64,000 bases of DNA from Rattus norvegicus. Lineage: Eukaryota > Chordata > Mammalia > Rodentia > Muridae. Under the pieces are notes generated by a model that saw only the letters and a program-made list of their open reading frames with translations, was not told the DNA's origin and searched no databases. The position numbers and the translations under genes were made by a program. The stretch is from positions 239,153,102-239,217,101 of the forward strand of contig NC_086019.1 in assembly GCF_036323735.1 (NCBI RefSeq), read 5' to 3'. Below, in pieces: positions 11,485-22,890 of the stretch (its first letter is position 1; each line of letters opens with the position of its first letter).

Positions 11485-13494
11485 ACAAATACATACCACA
11501 CACACCTTGAGAAGGAATAGCACCTAAGAGGAGCTGACTCCAAACAGGCGTCTGTTCTTTCTTCAGAGGTCCCCACCATCTCGGATGTGTTATCAGCTGG
11601 CTCTACTGAGGCTGCTCTCTGGTGAATAGTAAAGAACAGTACACATAATGTGTAATTAATGGTTCAAGTAACTAAAGCCACAGTTAAGGACTCCACTCAG
11701 GCTGGACACAAGCTCTGTGTGAGCAGATGACTACAGTGATGCTATTCTAGAGTAAGACAAAGGAAGGGGAGCGTGAGATTCGGTGTTGTGAGTGGCACTT
11801 GCTAACCTTTAGGCACACAGTTAAATCTCAAACGCCCTGCTTTGAGATGTAGAGAAGCTAACAGTTCCTCTTCTTCTCTTCTCTTGTATGGTTTAGTTTC
11901 CAGCTAAATAAATCCCAGGGATTTAAAGGGCTTCTCTTTAACAGCTAAAGGAAGTTTCAAGCAGATAAGTGGTAAAATGTCTTTGAAGCGGAAAAGGCCT
12001 ATCTCTGTATGCCTATCTCTGTATCACCTGTTTTAATGAGACTATCACTTAGCTAGAAGCATTTCCAGTGAACCAGACTATAGAATTTTAATCAGATTTT
12101 TAAATAAAAATGGATGATTCTAATTAACTACAGTTTATCCTCAAACAAAAAACATATCTATATATCAAGATTGTTTTGCAAATTTGTGATCAATTCACCA
12201 TCTGATTATGTTTAAATTTTCTCAAGAGTGCTGGTAATGTTTTGGAATTAGATTGTACCTTAGTAAAAAAATATTTTGACCCAATAAAAAAGTTAAATAA
12301 ATTTCCTCTTCACTATGCATGCTTTAATCTCTTGACTTAGAACAAATTTAAATGAATGAATTAGTGAATATATATATACATATATACATCCATATACTTG
12401 TGTGTATGTGGTATAAAACATATACAAAATATCGTGTTTATGAGATATCTGCTTATTATTTTTCTCTAATGAACTCTAAGTCAATAGCTCCAGTGGTTCC
12501 CCTCATATAGTTATTTTTCTGAAGATATTTTATTACTGTGCAATTTCTCAGGATTTTGGGTTTGTTAGCTCAAGTTACTATAGGTAAGACCCCAGATGAC
12601 TCCAAATCAGATGGGGTGGATTCTAAGCACAAGCAATGACCGAAGTGATTAATGATGGCTCAAAACACCTTTACAAAAGCTCTTCCTTTAGAAAGTTGTG
12701 CCTTTCAGCTTTGCCCTCCAAAAAATAATGACATGCTATCAGCAACTTCTGAGTCATGAGAATCATCAAAGAAGCTGTAGCAAGAAGTAGGGTAAGGGTG
12801 AGGGATTACAACTGAGCAGACAGGACAAGACCCTATGCTCAGGGCACTCATGTTTAGTGTTGTACAAGGTTCCATAGTTTCAAGACCCGACATCTCACTA
12901 TCCCATCAGGCATTTGGTCCATATTTGACTTCCTTCTGTCTGACTTCCTATAGTCTAGAAGAGCCAAAGAGCTATGGATGAAACTTACTGCTTTAATTCA
13001 CATTGAAGAATAAAAATAAGTACAACGTCATGTTATATCCTGCCAAATGATATGGCCCAGGGTAAGCCATGAAAATGCTACGCTCTGCTGGAGAATTTGA
13101 ATGAGAACTGACCGGGGTATAACACAGAGCTGACAATGACCACATGTTTACATTGGACCACAGGCAAAGGAAGTCAGGACCTGGTCCATGGGTACCATCC
13201 CACAATCCACTAGGCCTAGTCAACAGATTTAGTGAGATAGATATTTCCAGTCCAGACGAGAGACTAAACTGTGTACTGCTCTAGTTAAACAAACCTGTGG
13301 GTGAGAATGCAAATTCACAGCACTGCCCTTTCTGACTTCCCACTGCATCCTGTGTTCCTCACAGCAATACTCTGACAGAATCAAAGGATATCTGCAATCT
13401 CTTCAACCCTCACCCACGTCCTTTAGAAGGAAAACAGAGTCAATTAGGGAAAATTTAGTGATTAAAGGCACAGATCTGACCCTCAGGATGTTTA
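10216..13494. other. No gene recognised; CA and TA microsatellites
   Basis: It contains a (CA)n run at 11433-11483 (about 25 units) and a short TA/CA patch at 12367-12392. Otherwise I see only unique non-coding DNA. Confidence 0.55.
11433..11483. repeat. (CA)n microsatellite, about 25 units
   Basis: Uninterrupted CA run followed by imperfect CACA/ACCA units. Confidence 0.97.
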
Positions 13495-13690
13495 CATTCA
13501 GATCGTCTGTCTGTTACTTGTTACCCACAGTATGTTGGGCATGTGAACTAACTTCTCTTTCTGGCCTTACTGCTTTCACCACAAATCATAGAAATGCTAG
13601 CACCTACTTCCTGGGATTCTTATGGGGATAAAAATCAGCCATGTTTAAATGTGAAGCATAGCTTGGAATATATGCTTAGTACATGCTGAT
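13495..13690 (-). mobile_element. MIR relic
   Basis: TGTGAACTAACTTCTCTTTC, ATAGAAATGCTAGCACCTAC, TTCTTATGGGGATAAAAATC and TATATGCTTAGTACATGCTG follow the order of a reverse-complement MIR. Confidence 0.7.
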
Positions 13691-13787
13691 TTGTTTATTA
13701 TTCTTACTTATCATTTTAAATTTTGCCAATTAACAGCCAAAAAGCAGTAACAGCATTTTAACTTGGTCACTAAAGGTTGTCATGTGT

Positions 13788-13928
13788 GAGCCTAGTGGTG
13801 GTGACAGCATGCGCCTTGAATCCCAGCACTTGGGAGGCAGAGACACACAGATAATCTCTATGAGTTCCAGGCCAGAGTGAGTTCCAGGACCACCAGGGCT
13901 ACATAGAGAGACCCTGTCTCAAAAGAAC
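13788..13928 (+). mobile_element. B1 SINE
   Basis: CCTAGTGGTGGTGACAGCATG, AATCCCAGCACTTGGGAGGC, GAGTTCCAGGACCACCAGGG and AGACCCTGTCTCAAAA are canonical B1 blocks. The tail is an (ATA)n-rich stretch to about 13965. Confidence 0.95.
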
Positions 13929-13992
13929 CATAATAATAATGATAATAAATAATAATAATTGTGGTTTACATGGTTACAATTATTATAAAAAT

Positions 13993-14042
13993 ATCATCAC
14001 CATCACCACCGCCACCACCATCATCATTATCATCATCATCAT

Positions 14043-14074
<32 letters not shown>

Positions 14075-14075
14075 T
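13993..14075. repeat. (CAT/CAC)n trinucleotide tract
   Basis: About 27 CAT or CAC units with a few variant triplets. Met- or Val-rich frames across it are artefacts. Confidence 0.95.
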
Positions 14076-15480
14076 GTGGGAAACCCAAGTTTTTAAGTTA
14101 TTTTTATTCCTTTTGACCCACTCTGCCCTCTGATTATCTGTCCACTGATGTGTGAGTCTCTCTGTTAATGATTTAAACATGGGTGGTATTTGTTTTTGTT
14201 TTTTGCATTTTACAGATATCATTCTTAACTCTTACTTATCTGTCAGTCATTTATTTCAGTCTCTGCCAAGGTTACATTACAATTACATGTGCTTGTGATT
14301 TTTATGCAGTTAAATCTGGCAGTCTTTTCATTGTGGATTTTTACACTTCCTTTCAAAGACTCCATGCCACAAGAGTATGAGAATGTTCTCCTGTGTTCTA
14401 AGAGTTACGTAATGCTTTTAAAGGTTATCTCTTTTTATCCTCTTAGAATTTGGACATAGGTTATTAGGTGATAGTCCAACTTTATCTATTTCTCAAATTG
14501 TCCACAAACTCCCTAGGATCTGAAATAACACCCCTTGGCAAGCACCAATCTCAAAGCAGCTATGGATCAAGGCCTTTGATTCTGTGACATGGATTTTCTG
14601 TTCTTGGGAGTGTTTCATTTCTTGCTGTTGGTTAAGCTGGCTCCAGGTCATTCCATGAGCTTGATAAATCTTGTGGCAACTATCAAATGTATTTTTGCTG
14701 CCAGAAGAATCACGGGGTTAATTTCTTGAGTTTCAAAATGATAGAATCTAAGTTAGAATGGCAATACTTGATAAATGTGGAAGAACAGATTTCGTTACTT
14801 AATAGGCTTTTCACTTGAACAGTTCATTAGGGCTTTCTGTTGAATTTTATCATTTTCTTCACATGATTTCAGGCACTTCGTATGTTTATTCTTATTCTAT
14901 CCTTTTATTGGTCAGATTTTCCTCCTGGAGTCTCGTTTGTCCTCTTGGTGGACATTTAGACTTACCCTTGAAGCGCTCTTTGACAAGCTGCAAAACAGTG
15001 TCATTGAACTGACTTACATATTCTGAATGATAATGGACAGTTGACTTCCCTGATGTGACAATGTTCCCAGGCCTTTATCGCTAGGAGGGTATTGAGTTCT
15101 ATTCCTAACTCACTGAAAAACATCAGTATCTCTAAGCTAATATGGATATCATTTTACTTAGTAGCACTTCTTTATTCACTATAAAAATCGTGCATGTTTT
15201 TATTAGCAAAGAGAATGAAATTTATAGAGTCCCTAATACTCAATAACCTGTGTTTTATAACCATGCTGTCTTGTAAACTCGGTGCTGTGCTGACAGTCCA
15301 TATTTAAACTTACCTGTGATTTTTTTTCTACTAGTTTTCTGATTTGTTATATATTTGTGTGGTTCTCATCAAAGATGTGATATGTTCACACACAGTTTCA
15401 TAAACTTCCATAATTTTCCATTCTTCAAAGGGCTTTCTGTAATAAAAACAACTATTCCTTTCACTTCTCTACATTCATTC
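14076..15480. other. No feature recognised
   Basis: AT-rich unique DNA without recognised repeats or coding motifs. Confidence 0.5.
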
Positions 15481-15482
15481 TA

Positions 15483-15696
15483 TTATTTATTTATTTATTA
15501 TTTATTTGTGTGTGTGTGTGTGTGTGTGCGTGCATGCATGTGTGCATGTGGTGTGCGTATGAGCACCTACACTGGGAAAAGGGCATCAGATCCCCTGGAG
15601 TTAGAAGCATCCTGACATAGGTGCTAGGTACTGAATGATGACCTTCTTGGAAGAGTAGTAAATATTCTTAACCACTGGCCCATCTCTCAAGCCACA
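15483..15696 (-). mobile_element. B3-like SINE with (TTTA)n/(TG)n head
   Basis: TTTATTTATT and (TG)n at 15508-15529 precede GGGCATCAGATCCCCTGGAG, CTTAACCACTGGCCCATCTC and TCAAGCC, the reverse-complement B3 order. Confidence 0.85.
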
Positions 15697-18600
15697 GTTA
15701 CTTGAATAGTGTTTAAAATATGCCTAAACCTTTTTTAAAATAAAAGCACAGTTCAAGTAAACAGTTATTAGGTTATGTAAAACATTAATTTATCCTTGGA
15801 ACAAATTTGTTAAAAAAAATCATACTTTTCTAAGTAAATATCCAATACACCATTGTATCTACTTTTTAATTATTAGAAGCATATACTCATTAGTGATAAG
15901 TCTGGCTTGTGATTATGGTCCCTCCTCTCGTTTGAAGAATTCACATCTCTCTCCCTGGTCATAAGACAGCAGCAGTGGAGTAGACTCTTGTCTCCTGTCA
16001 CCTCTCACCCAGTAGAACCTTGATTCTAATTCTACTTTGTCTCTGGTTCCTATTGGTCCACTGTGATTCTTTCCTACTGTCTTCTCTTGACTGATATTTT
16101 GCAGTGATCTCTGTTTTCAGTAATTCATTTTTTTTTCAGATTAGGATTTTTGACCCAGTTTTATGATGAAAATGCTATTTCACCAAATATTTACAAAGTA
16201 ACAAAAACTTGAATTTTTATGTTGTAAATTTTAGAAGTCATATGTCATAAAATAAAATAAAATAAATTCACTTATCTACCACCCAGTTTAACCAGTTAGT
16301 CTTTTATAATCAACAGCCTTATGAAAATAAATTTAACATGAATTAAATTTAACCACACTCTCTTTTTACAACCTATCTACCAGTTTTGTTCCCCAAAAGT
16401 CAGTTGCAACTCCTTTGTCTAGACCATCAGCCAGTGTTATACCACTGTTCATGCAAATATCTCCTTGTTGCTGGCTATTTGGGCAATGTCTAGCTTCCTT
16501 ACAAGCTCTGTGAGAGTTGGGAGTAAAAAGGAGAAAGAAAAAGACCAGTCTTCAGAGAGTTAAAATCATGGTGAAAGAACAGAAGTTGAAATACCACTGT
16601 GTTCTTCTCAACCAATACAGAATTACTACCCAGAAGGTTTTGTGAATTACAATTGCTATTAACACAATCCCTAAAAACAACTTTTATTTCTTTATTTCAA
16701 GATGATCTGGGCCCAAATTAATGCGTCATAGATTACCTGATGCCTTAATAACAGGAAGATTGTTCTGATTAATTAATTAATTGAAATATTTTTAAATAAG
16801 GTGATACATTAAGACTTTTAAAATACTTTTTAGCTTTTTAGGTTAAAATATAATTACATCATTTCCCTCCTTCTCTTTCCTCCCTAAAATCCTTCTCACT
16901 ATCTCCCTTTATTCTACCTCCAAATGCATGATGTCTATTTCTTTAATCCGTGTAATCACCACAGCAACCCGTTGGAATGTGTGGATAAGCTTATTCTTTT
17001 CTATGCTGACGATGCAAACTCGAATAAGCCATTGCTTTCATTTGTACACATTTTTCTGCTGAGTTTTGCAGCTAACTTATATTTCTTTTATTGAGTAATG
17101 CAACGTGTTATTTACTTCACATCATCAAAAGACTTTTAACACGAACCCTACGTTTCTGTAACTCTGTGAAAGTCCCGGGAGATACTTTTAAAAGCTGAAT
17201 TTCTTTTCAAAACGACTTGTACGTGTTTAATAATGGTTATGAACACCTCACTTATACCATGCAAGACCCGCTCACAATAAAACATTAGCGAAAGATTGAT
17301 ATGATTTAGGGAGTGAAGCCTTTGACGATTTCAAATGCGCATGAGGTCTGCTGTCACCACAGCCCTGAGCTTCCCACTCAACGAGAAGGACCTGTATCCG
17401 CTGCTGATGAAGTCACAGTCTCTTTCCCTGTGTAGTCTTCTTGTCCACCCTCTTCCAGAGCATCAAATAAGAGGGTGGCATAGTAAGCAGAGTAACGGAA
17501 CTAAGCTTTCTAAATTCTAAACTGCCAAAGACAGGAAATTCATCTAGAGGAAAGCAATATTTATTGGACTCTTCATTAAAGTTGAGGATAACTGTTTCAT
17601 TTTCACTTTGAATCAAGATGCCTGCTGACATCCACTCTCTGCACCTCCCTTTTTGCTCTCTGCCTGTCATTTCTGCTTTTACGTCCCAAGCTCTAGCTTC
17701 TTTGCTTTAAACAGGCTTCCCTCTCATGCATTTTGCCAGCTTTGGTCTCTATTGCCCATCTCACATTGTTGAAAGACCTTAGAAATGAAAGTAAAGTTTG
17801 CTCCTCTATTTCTTTTGTCTCCCTGGTCGCCACTTTAGGACAAAAAGAAAATCCAAGGGACAATCCCCATCTTCAAACCTGTCCTGATTGTCCTTTGTGA
17901 CTTGCAACTCTTTGTGGCACCAAATTTCTACTGTCAAAATAAATGTATTTCCTTTCTCTGTGAGAGGCAGGGGTTTAACTGCAGAGCAACATTCGTCTCT
18001 ACCTGACAGATATCATTTTCTCCACAACACCTTCCCTTCTCTGCATCCTCTCTCCTTCCACCTTCCCTGACCCAAGTCCCACTGCCACCAGAAACCTGAC
18101 ACCCCCCAGCAGTGAACTCTGGTAGACCAGAGAGGTGATAAAAAAGGCCATTCCAATCTTTCCTCAACTTCAAGGGAAGCAGAGATCTTGAAGAACAGTT
18201 TCTAGGTCCTGCTGAATCAAATGGAAATGGGTATTACAGATGTAAAAATCATAAATGCGTAGAAAAGAAATCATGTCCATATAAGCTCAGTTTTAATCAC
18301 TTTGTCATTGAGAAACATATGCTCTTGTCTCTCTCATGATATGGCATGTGCAGAAAACATCAAAACTCAACCTTAAGTTTATTCTAGGGTGGAACTACAG
18401 AAAGTTATTGGGAATAATTAGAAATAATGAATACAAGGACATTTAATTTATATGTCTTTTTTGTTTTTTACTTCTGATCAACTACAAGTCACTATAATCT
18501 ATAAAGTTGTTGGCCCTAAGTCTTCTGTTCATTCCTCATGTGTTTGCTGACCACTTGGCATAACATCAAGCACAAATGACAAGTAGAAGACAGCCCTTCC

Positions 18601-18984
18601 ATGCATGCTTACAGTTCAGTGAGAATGAGAGTCAGGGGAACATTGCAACACTGTGTGGGGCAATGCAGAGCTGTCCAGGCTTTCCTGAGAACACCAAGGA
18701 GATGGCATTTAATGGTACCCAGGGAGGCTGTCAAAGAAAGCATCATAGAGCAAACAGGCTTCAAACAAATCTAAGTGGAATCAATGAGACCAAACAGTGA
18801 CGTTGGAAGACACAGGAAGGGGAAGTGTAAGCGGTGAGCCTGGAGATCTAAGGAAGTATATGGGTGCTAAGAGAAGCGGTGTGTGAAGGATGAGCAAAGG
18901 AAAACCAGGATGTGGGACTGAGGAGGATGTGTCATACTGGTGACATGGGACTTTATCTACCACATGGAATTATGTAGAGATATA
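15697..18984. other. No feature recognised
   Basis: This 3.3-kb non-coding stretch has no element I can name. Minor A/T-rich runs occur at 16249-16266 and 16770-16785. Confidence 0.5.
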
Positions 18985-19115
18985 ATAGCCAATGCTGAGC
19001 ACATGTTAAATGCCAGGGACTATTTTGAGTGTCTAATGATTATCTTAACTAAGAAATAAGATAAACTATTATCCATTTCATATATATAAACACATAGAGG
19101 TTCAAAGAGCTTCTA
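18985..19115 (+). mobile_element. MIR relic
   Basis: GCTGAGCACATGTTAAATGC, CAGGGACTATTTTGAGTG, ATTATCCATTTCATATATA and ACATAGAGGTTCAAAGAGC fit the MIR core order. Confidence 0.75.
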
Positions 19116-19154
19116 CTGGTATGGAAGTAGAATACATGCGAATGCTTTCTTTTT

Positions 19155-19262
19155 CTTTGAACAGGGGATCTCCTTATGTAGTCCGAGCTAGCCTTGAACT
19201 CATGATTCCCCTGCTGCAGCCTCCCAAATAGACTTGGGTAACAGATATGGCCTTCTCACTTG
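19155..19262 (-). mobile_element. B1/PB1 fragment
   Basis: GAACAGGGGATCTCCTTATG, TAGCCTTGAACTCATGATTC and CTGCAGCCTCCCAAATAGAC are the reverse-complement B1 core. Confidence 0.85.
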
Positions 19263-19479
19263 TCTCAGAGTCCATTTTTATGTACTTATATTCTGTGTCA
19301 TATACAGTCGAGATAAGAGTTTCATTGCTAAGGAAAATATAGCCATAGGGAATATGGAGACATTGACCCGAGACTGCTAAATGGTAGCTAGGCAGTGCTA
19401 GTGAAGATCCAGGACATTTTTATATCAAAATGTCCAAATGAATACTGTCCGGGAGTCTGTCCCGGCTAGCTTTTATTGT

Positions 19480-19842
19480 AGTTTGATGTAACCATTTAAC
19501 CTGGGAAGAGGGAACCTTCTTTGAAGAACTGCCTCTATCAAACTGCCCTGTAGGCACGTGTGTGAAGCACTTTCTTATTGTTAATTGATATGAGGGGCCA
19601 GTCCACTACGGGCAGTACCATTACTAAGCAAGTAGACATGTGCTGTATAGAACAGCTACCTAAGCAGAATTCAGTGAACAAACCAGGAAACTGCAGTCTT
19701 CCATTGTTTCTGTTGGAGTTCCTCCCCTGATCTCCCTAAAGGATAATCTATAACCTGTAAGTTAAACACTTTTGTTTCCTAAATTGCTTTTTGGTCATGG
19801 TGTTTATTACAGCAACTTTGTACATAAACTAAGACAAGGCCT
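19480..19842 (+). mobile_element. URR1-like rodent DNA-transposon relic
   Basis: AATTGATATGAGGGGCCAG, CCCACTACGGGCAG-like text and TTTTTGGTCATGGTGTTTAT followed by AGCAACTTTG and AACTAAGACAAGG recall a medium-repetitive rodent family I know as URR1 (non-autonomous hAT-Charlie). The family name is from memory. Confidence 0.6.
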
Positions 19843-20907
19843 TTCTGGATTTATTCTGTCGCCCCTGTATCTCACAGATATCCGCCATTATGACTTATTA
19901 GCAGAAATACTAAATCGCATTGAATCACATGTGCTAGACCTCGACAAAATACATATGAAGTGTTTTCTCATTCGTCTTCACTGTAGACACTGTGTCCACA
20001 GCCTGTTTGACTACAGTTCACAAACAAAAAGCCTGATGTTCAGAGTGGACATGCAAATACAATCTTCCCTCCGATTCTGCCACGACCCTCTTCCAACAAC
20101 TCCTATTTTTATCTCACTCTTTATCTGCGCTGACAAACACAGCTGTTCCAGGAACCCAACTTCTCATAGCAGAACCTGGGAATTGAAAGTAGAGATGCTT
20201 GGTGACTGTCTTGCCTTGCCTTGCCTTGCCTTGCCTGCCTCCACTGACTACTGCTATGATCCTATGCCTAATACTACTCTACAGCACAACCCAGGAGCTT
20301 TCCCAATGCTGCCCCAGTATATTGCTCTCCTAAGCCCCGGAGTGACATGGGATATCATTGCTGCAAGTGACACAGTGTTGAGGAGACTGCTGGAGACAAC
20401 AGTGAAAGGCAAAACGAGAACAAGAAGGCTTTTCCCATATCTGTGTTCCTGCTCAGGCCTCTGCCTAATTAGAGGGCCTTGGGCAGCTGACCTCCCCATT
20501 CCCAGACCTCTTTACTTGCTTCTCAACCACTTCAGCATCCTGGTTCTCTTATAGTATTTGATCTAGATCTCCTTTGCTGGATCTCCCTTATCTCTTGGCT
20601 TCTAGAAGTTGGAGTTATCTTGAGATCTGCCTTAGATACACACCCTCTTCCTAATCTTTACATGAGCTCATCCAGTCTCAAGACTAAACATCTGTCATAC
20701 CTCAGCTCCAAGCCAGTGTCTTGGCTGGAACTCTCCCGTGAAATTCAGACTTGGCTATCTGTCTGCCAGCCATTCAGTCTATCTGTGAAAATCAGCACTC
20801 CCATAAGCCAACCTCTCCTTCTTCTACAAATTTCCCCAACTCTTTTATTCTTTTGCCTTTTTCATTTGTTTTGTTTTGTTTTATTTTGGGTTGGGTTGGC
20901 TTTTGTT
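19843..20907. other. Non-coding stretch with a chance 260-codon frame and a (TTGCC)n run
   Basis: A + strand frame is open at 19772-20554 (260 codons). It starts inside the transposon relic and has no recognisable domain. A (CTTGC)n run of about five units lies at 20211-20235, and G/T-rich text at 20868-20912. Text near 20690-20850 could be an old L2 piece, but I cannot confirm it. Confidence 0.4.
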
Positions 20908-20988
20908 TTGGAGTTCTGGTGTCTAAACGTAGGATTTCCAACTTGTTACTCAAATGTTCTGCCACTAGAAAACACACCCAATCCCTGA
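20908..20988 (-). mobile_element. Possible diverged ID/B4 head
   Basis: GGAGTTCTGGTGTCTAAACG and CTCAAATGTTCTGCCACTAG with a C-rich end resemble a reverse-complement ID/B4 tRNA-like region. Weak. Confidence 0.4.
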
Positions 20989-21290
20989 AGTGTCTTCGGT
21001 TGCAAATTGTGAGTTTCACTCTAATGTACTGATTGCAACGGTTTGAGATTTAGATATTGTGAAGGACTTCTCAGAACTTCCCAGTGTAGTCCAGTGGAGC
21101 AGGGAGGCCTTTCTGATGTCAAAATTTCCTTAATAACCTCTACTAATTATTAACCCAAACTCAAGGCAGGTTTTGCAAAATATGAACTCATCATGTAACC
21201 ATGAACTGTTACCTTTTTGATGGAAATGAAGTCTAGCAAAAAACAAACTCTCTTAGCCAACAGACTGTAGAATTTGCCACCGAAGCTATT

Positions 21291-21431
21291 TTTTTTTAAG
21301 AGTAGCTCTCTTCAGACACACCAGAAGAGGGCATTACAGATGGTTGTGAGCCACCATGTGGCTGCTTGGAATTGAACTCAGGACATCTAGAAGAGCAGTC
21401 TTAACCGCTGAGCCATCTCTCCAGCCTGTCA
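21291..21431 (-). mobile_element. B2 SINE, 5'-complete and short-tailed
   Basis: CTTCAGACACACCAGAAGAG, CAGATGGTTGTGAGCCACC, AACCGCTGAGCCATCTCTCC and an AGCC end. An 8-bp duplication AAGCTATT is at 21283-21290 and 21432-21439. A small internal deletion follows the CAGAAGAGGGCAT block. Confidence 0.93.
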
Positions 21432-21750
21432 AAGCTATTAAGGTATATAGAAATAACCTTATTGTATCCCCCATGTCCGTCCTGGTCCTTCAGGATGAGC
21501 TAGGCACAATGGGAGAGTCTGAGAGCTTTCTGATTCAACAATAACTTTAACGATATTTAGTAAATTTAGTGACATTTACATAACATGGGGGATCTGATAA
21601 GGTTAGTGAACAGGCACACACACACTCACACACACACACATTGATTAATTTAAATACTTGAAAATAAAAAAAACTTTTCTAACTGTAAACACTGAAATCT
21701 TTGTTCTAAATTTTTATATATGTGACTGTATTATATAAAAATGTGAGAAG

Positions 21751-21830
21751 TGTGTGCGTGCGTGTGTGTGTGTGTGCGTGCGTGTGTGTGTGTGTGCGTG
21801 TGTGTGTGTGTGTGCGTGTGTGTGTGCACA
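21751..21830. repeat. (TG)n tract with regularly spaced CG dinucleotides
   Basis: Alternating purine-pyrimidine throughout. CG steps recur in pairs, then singly, giving a higher-order period of roughly 18-22 nt. Confidence 0.93.
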
Positions 21831-22003
21831 AATGATTTTTTAAAATCTTTTAACCAGTCTTGTTTGACTGTGGGACAGACAAGAATCTCTCATGAAACAC
21901 AGAATAGATGATGAGACTCAAGCTCACAATTTTTACTTCTTACCTCAGGATATTTGATTTAGTGATAGTTCCTTCTTTGTGAATCTATACAGATAAAGCA
22001 CCA

Positions 22004-22077
22004 TTCCCTCCCCCCTCTCTCCCCCCTCTCTTCTCCTCCCCTCCCTTCCTTTCCTCTCCTCTCTTCTTCTGCCCTCC

Positions 22078-22155
<78 letters not shown>
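22004..22155. repeat. Polypyrimidine C/T tract joined to (CT)n and (TG)n
   Basis: 22004-22070 is C/T only, 22081-22111 is (CT)n, and 22111-22155 is (TG)n of about 22 units. Confidence 0.96.
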
Positions 22156-22157
<2 letters not shown>

Positions 22158-22415
22158 TACATGCACAGGTATATGATGAGCAAGTGTACACTTGAAGACA
22201 TGCGGAACACATCAGGCACCCTGCTCTATCACTCTCTGCCTCACTTCTTAGAAAGGAGGTCTTCTGCTGACCCCAGAGCCAGGCTGGTGGCAAGCAAGCT
22301 CCAGGGATGCCACCATGGAGCTAGGGTTACAAGCTTTGTAGGTGGTGCTGGAAATTCAAACTCAGGTCTTTAGGTCTTGAACACCCAGCAGTGTTACCTG
22401 CGAAGCCATATCCCT
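22156..22415 (-). mobile_element. B4-type composite SINE (ID + B1)
   Basis: CCAGAGCCAGGCTGGTGGC, AAGCTCCAGGGATGCCACC, AAATTCAAACTCAGGTC and GCGAAGCCATATCCC are in the order of a reverse-complement B4, with the (TG)n as its usual CA-rich tail. Confidence 0.7.
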
Positions 22416-22746
22416 TCACATCTTTTTAAACTGACATGAACTAATTTGTTTGTGTATTTTAGTGACTAGTGACATCTAAAGGCACTGAGAATGAGTGGAG
22501 TATGTTTTAATTAGAGAACGGATAAATTCAGTTTTCATTTAAAAGGTTGAACATTTAAAAATTATATATAATTATACAAACATGATTTAAAAAAAAACTG
22601 TTGGCCAGTCTTGTTTGAATGTGGCAGTTGGCAGCTCTAACCTTAATGATTCTTGTATAGACCTATCCTAAATTTGCCCTTCACAAGAAGGGCAATGTAG
22701 ACTTGGCTATAGTAATTTACTTAATTTATCTTAAATTTGGTTTCAG
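22416..22746. other. Sequence just upstream of the A1cf start-codon exon
   Basis: No repeat is recognised. It contains AT-rich runs and the weak pyrimidine tract of the candidate acceptor ending at 22746. No promoter motif can be assigned. Confidence 0.5.
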
Positions 22747-22791
22747 TGAGCAACCCTAATTAACCTGATTTTTTGCTGATAATCACTCTCA
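22747..22791 (+). other. A1cf: Probable 5' UTR part of the A1cf start-codon exon
   Basis: A candidate splice acceptor (TTTCAG, ending at 22746) precedes this 45-nt stretch, which would make it the untranslated beginning of the exon. The pyrimidine tract before it is weak and AT-rich. The acceptor is inferred from the motif only, and an acceptor farther upstream is possible. Confidence 0.55.
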
Positions 22792-22890
22792 ATGGAATCA
22801 AATCACAAATCCGGGGATGGATTGAGCGGCACCCAGAAGGAAGCAGCACTCCGCGCACTGGTCCAGCGCACAGGATATAGCTTGGTCCAG
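22792..22890 (+). CDS. A1cf: A1cf start-codon exon, residues 1-33
   Basis: ATG at 22792 opens MESNHKSGDG and the exon ends SLVQ at 22890, followed by a GTAGGA donor. It codes the non-RRM N-terminal segment. An in-frame TAA at 22780-22782 lies three codons upstream of the ATG, which supports this start. The start context has G at +4 but T at -3, so it is moderate by Kozak rules. The exon ends in phase 0. Confidence 0.97.

Noticed and set aside
21945..22293. His-Thr and Arg-Glu repeat frames
   Set aside because: Artefacts of adjoining CA and GA dinucleotide repeats.
1..22746. CpG-island promoter or 5' UTR exons of A1cf
   Set aside because: No CpG-rich block is visible, and I cannot recognise 5' UTR exons from sequence alone, so none was annotated.
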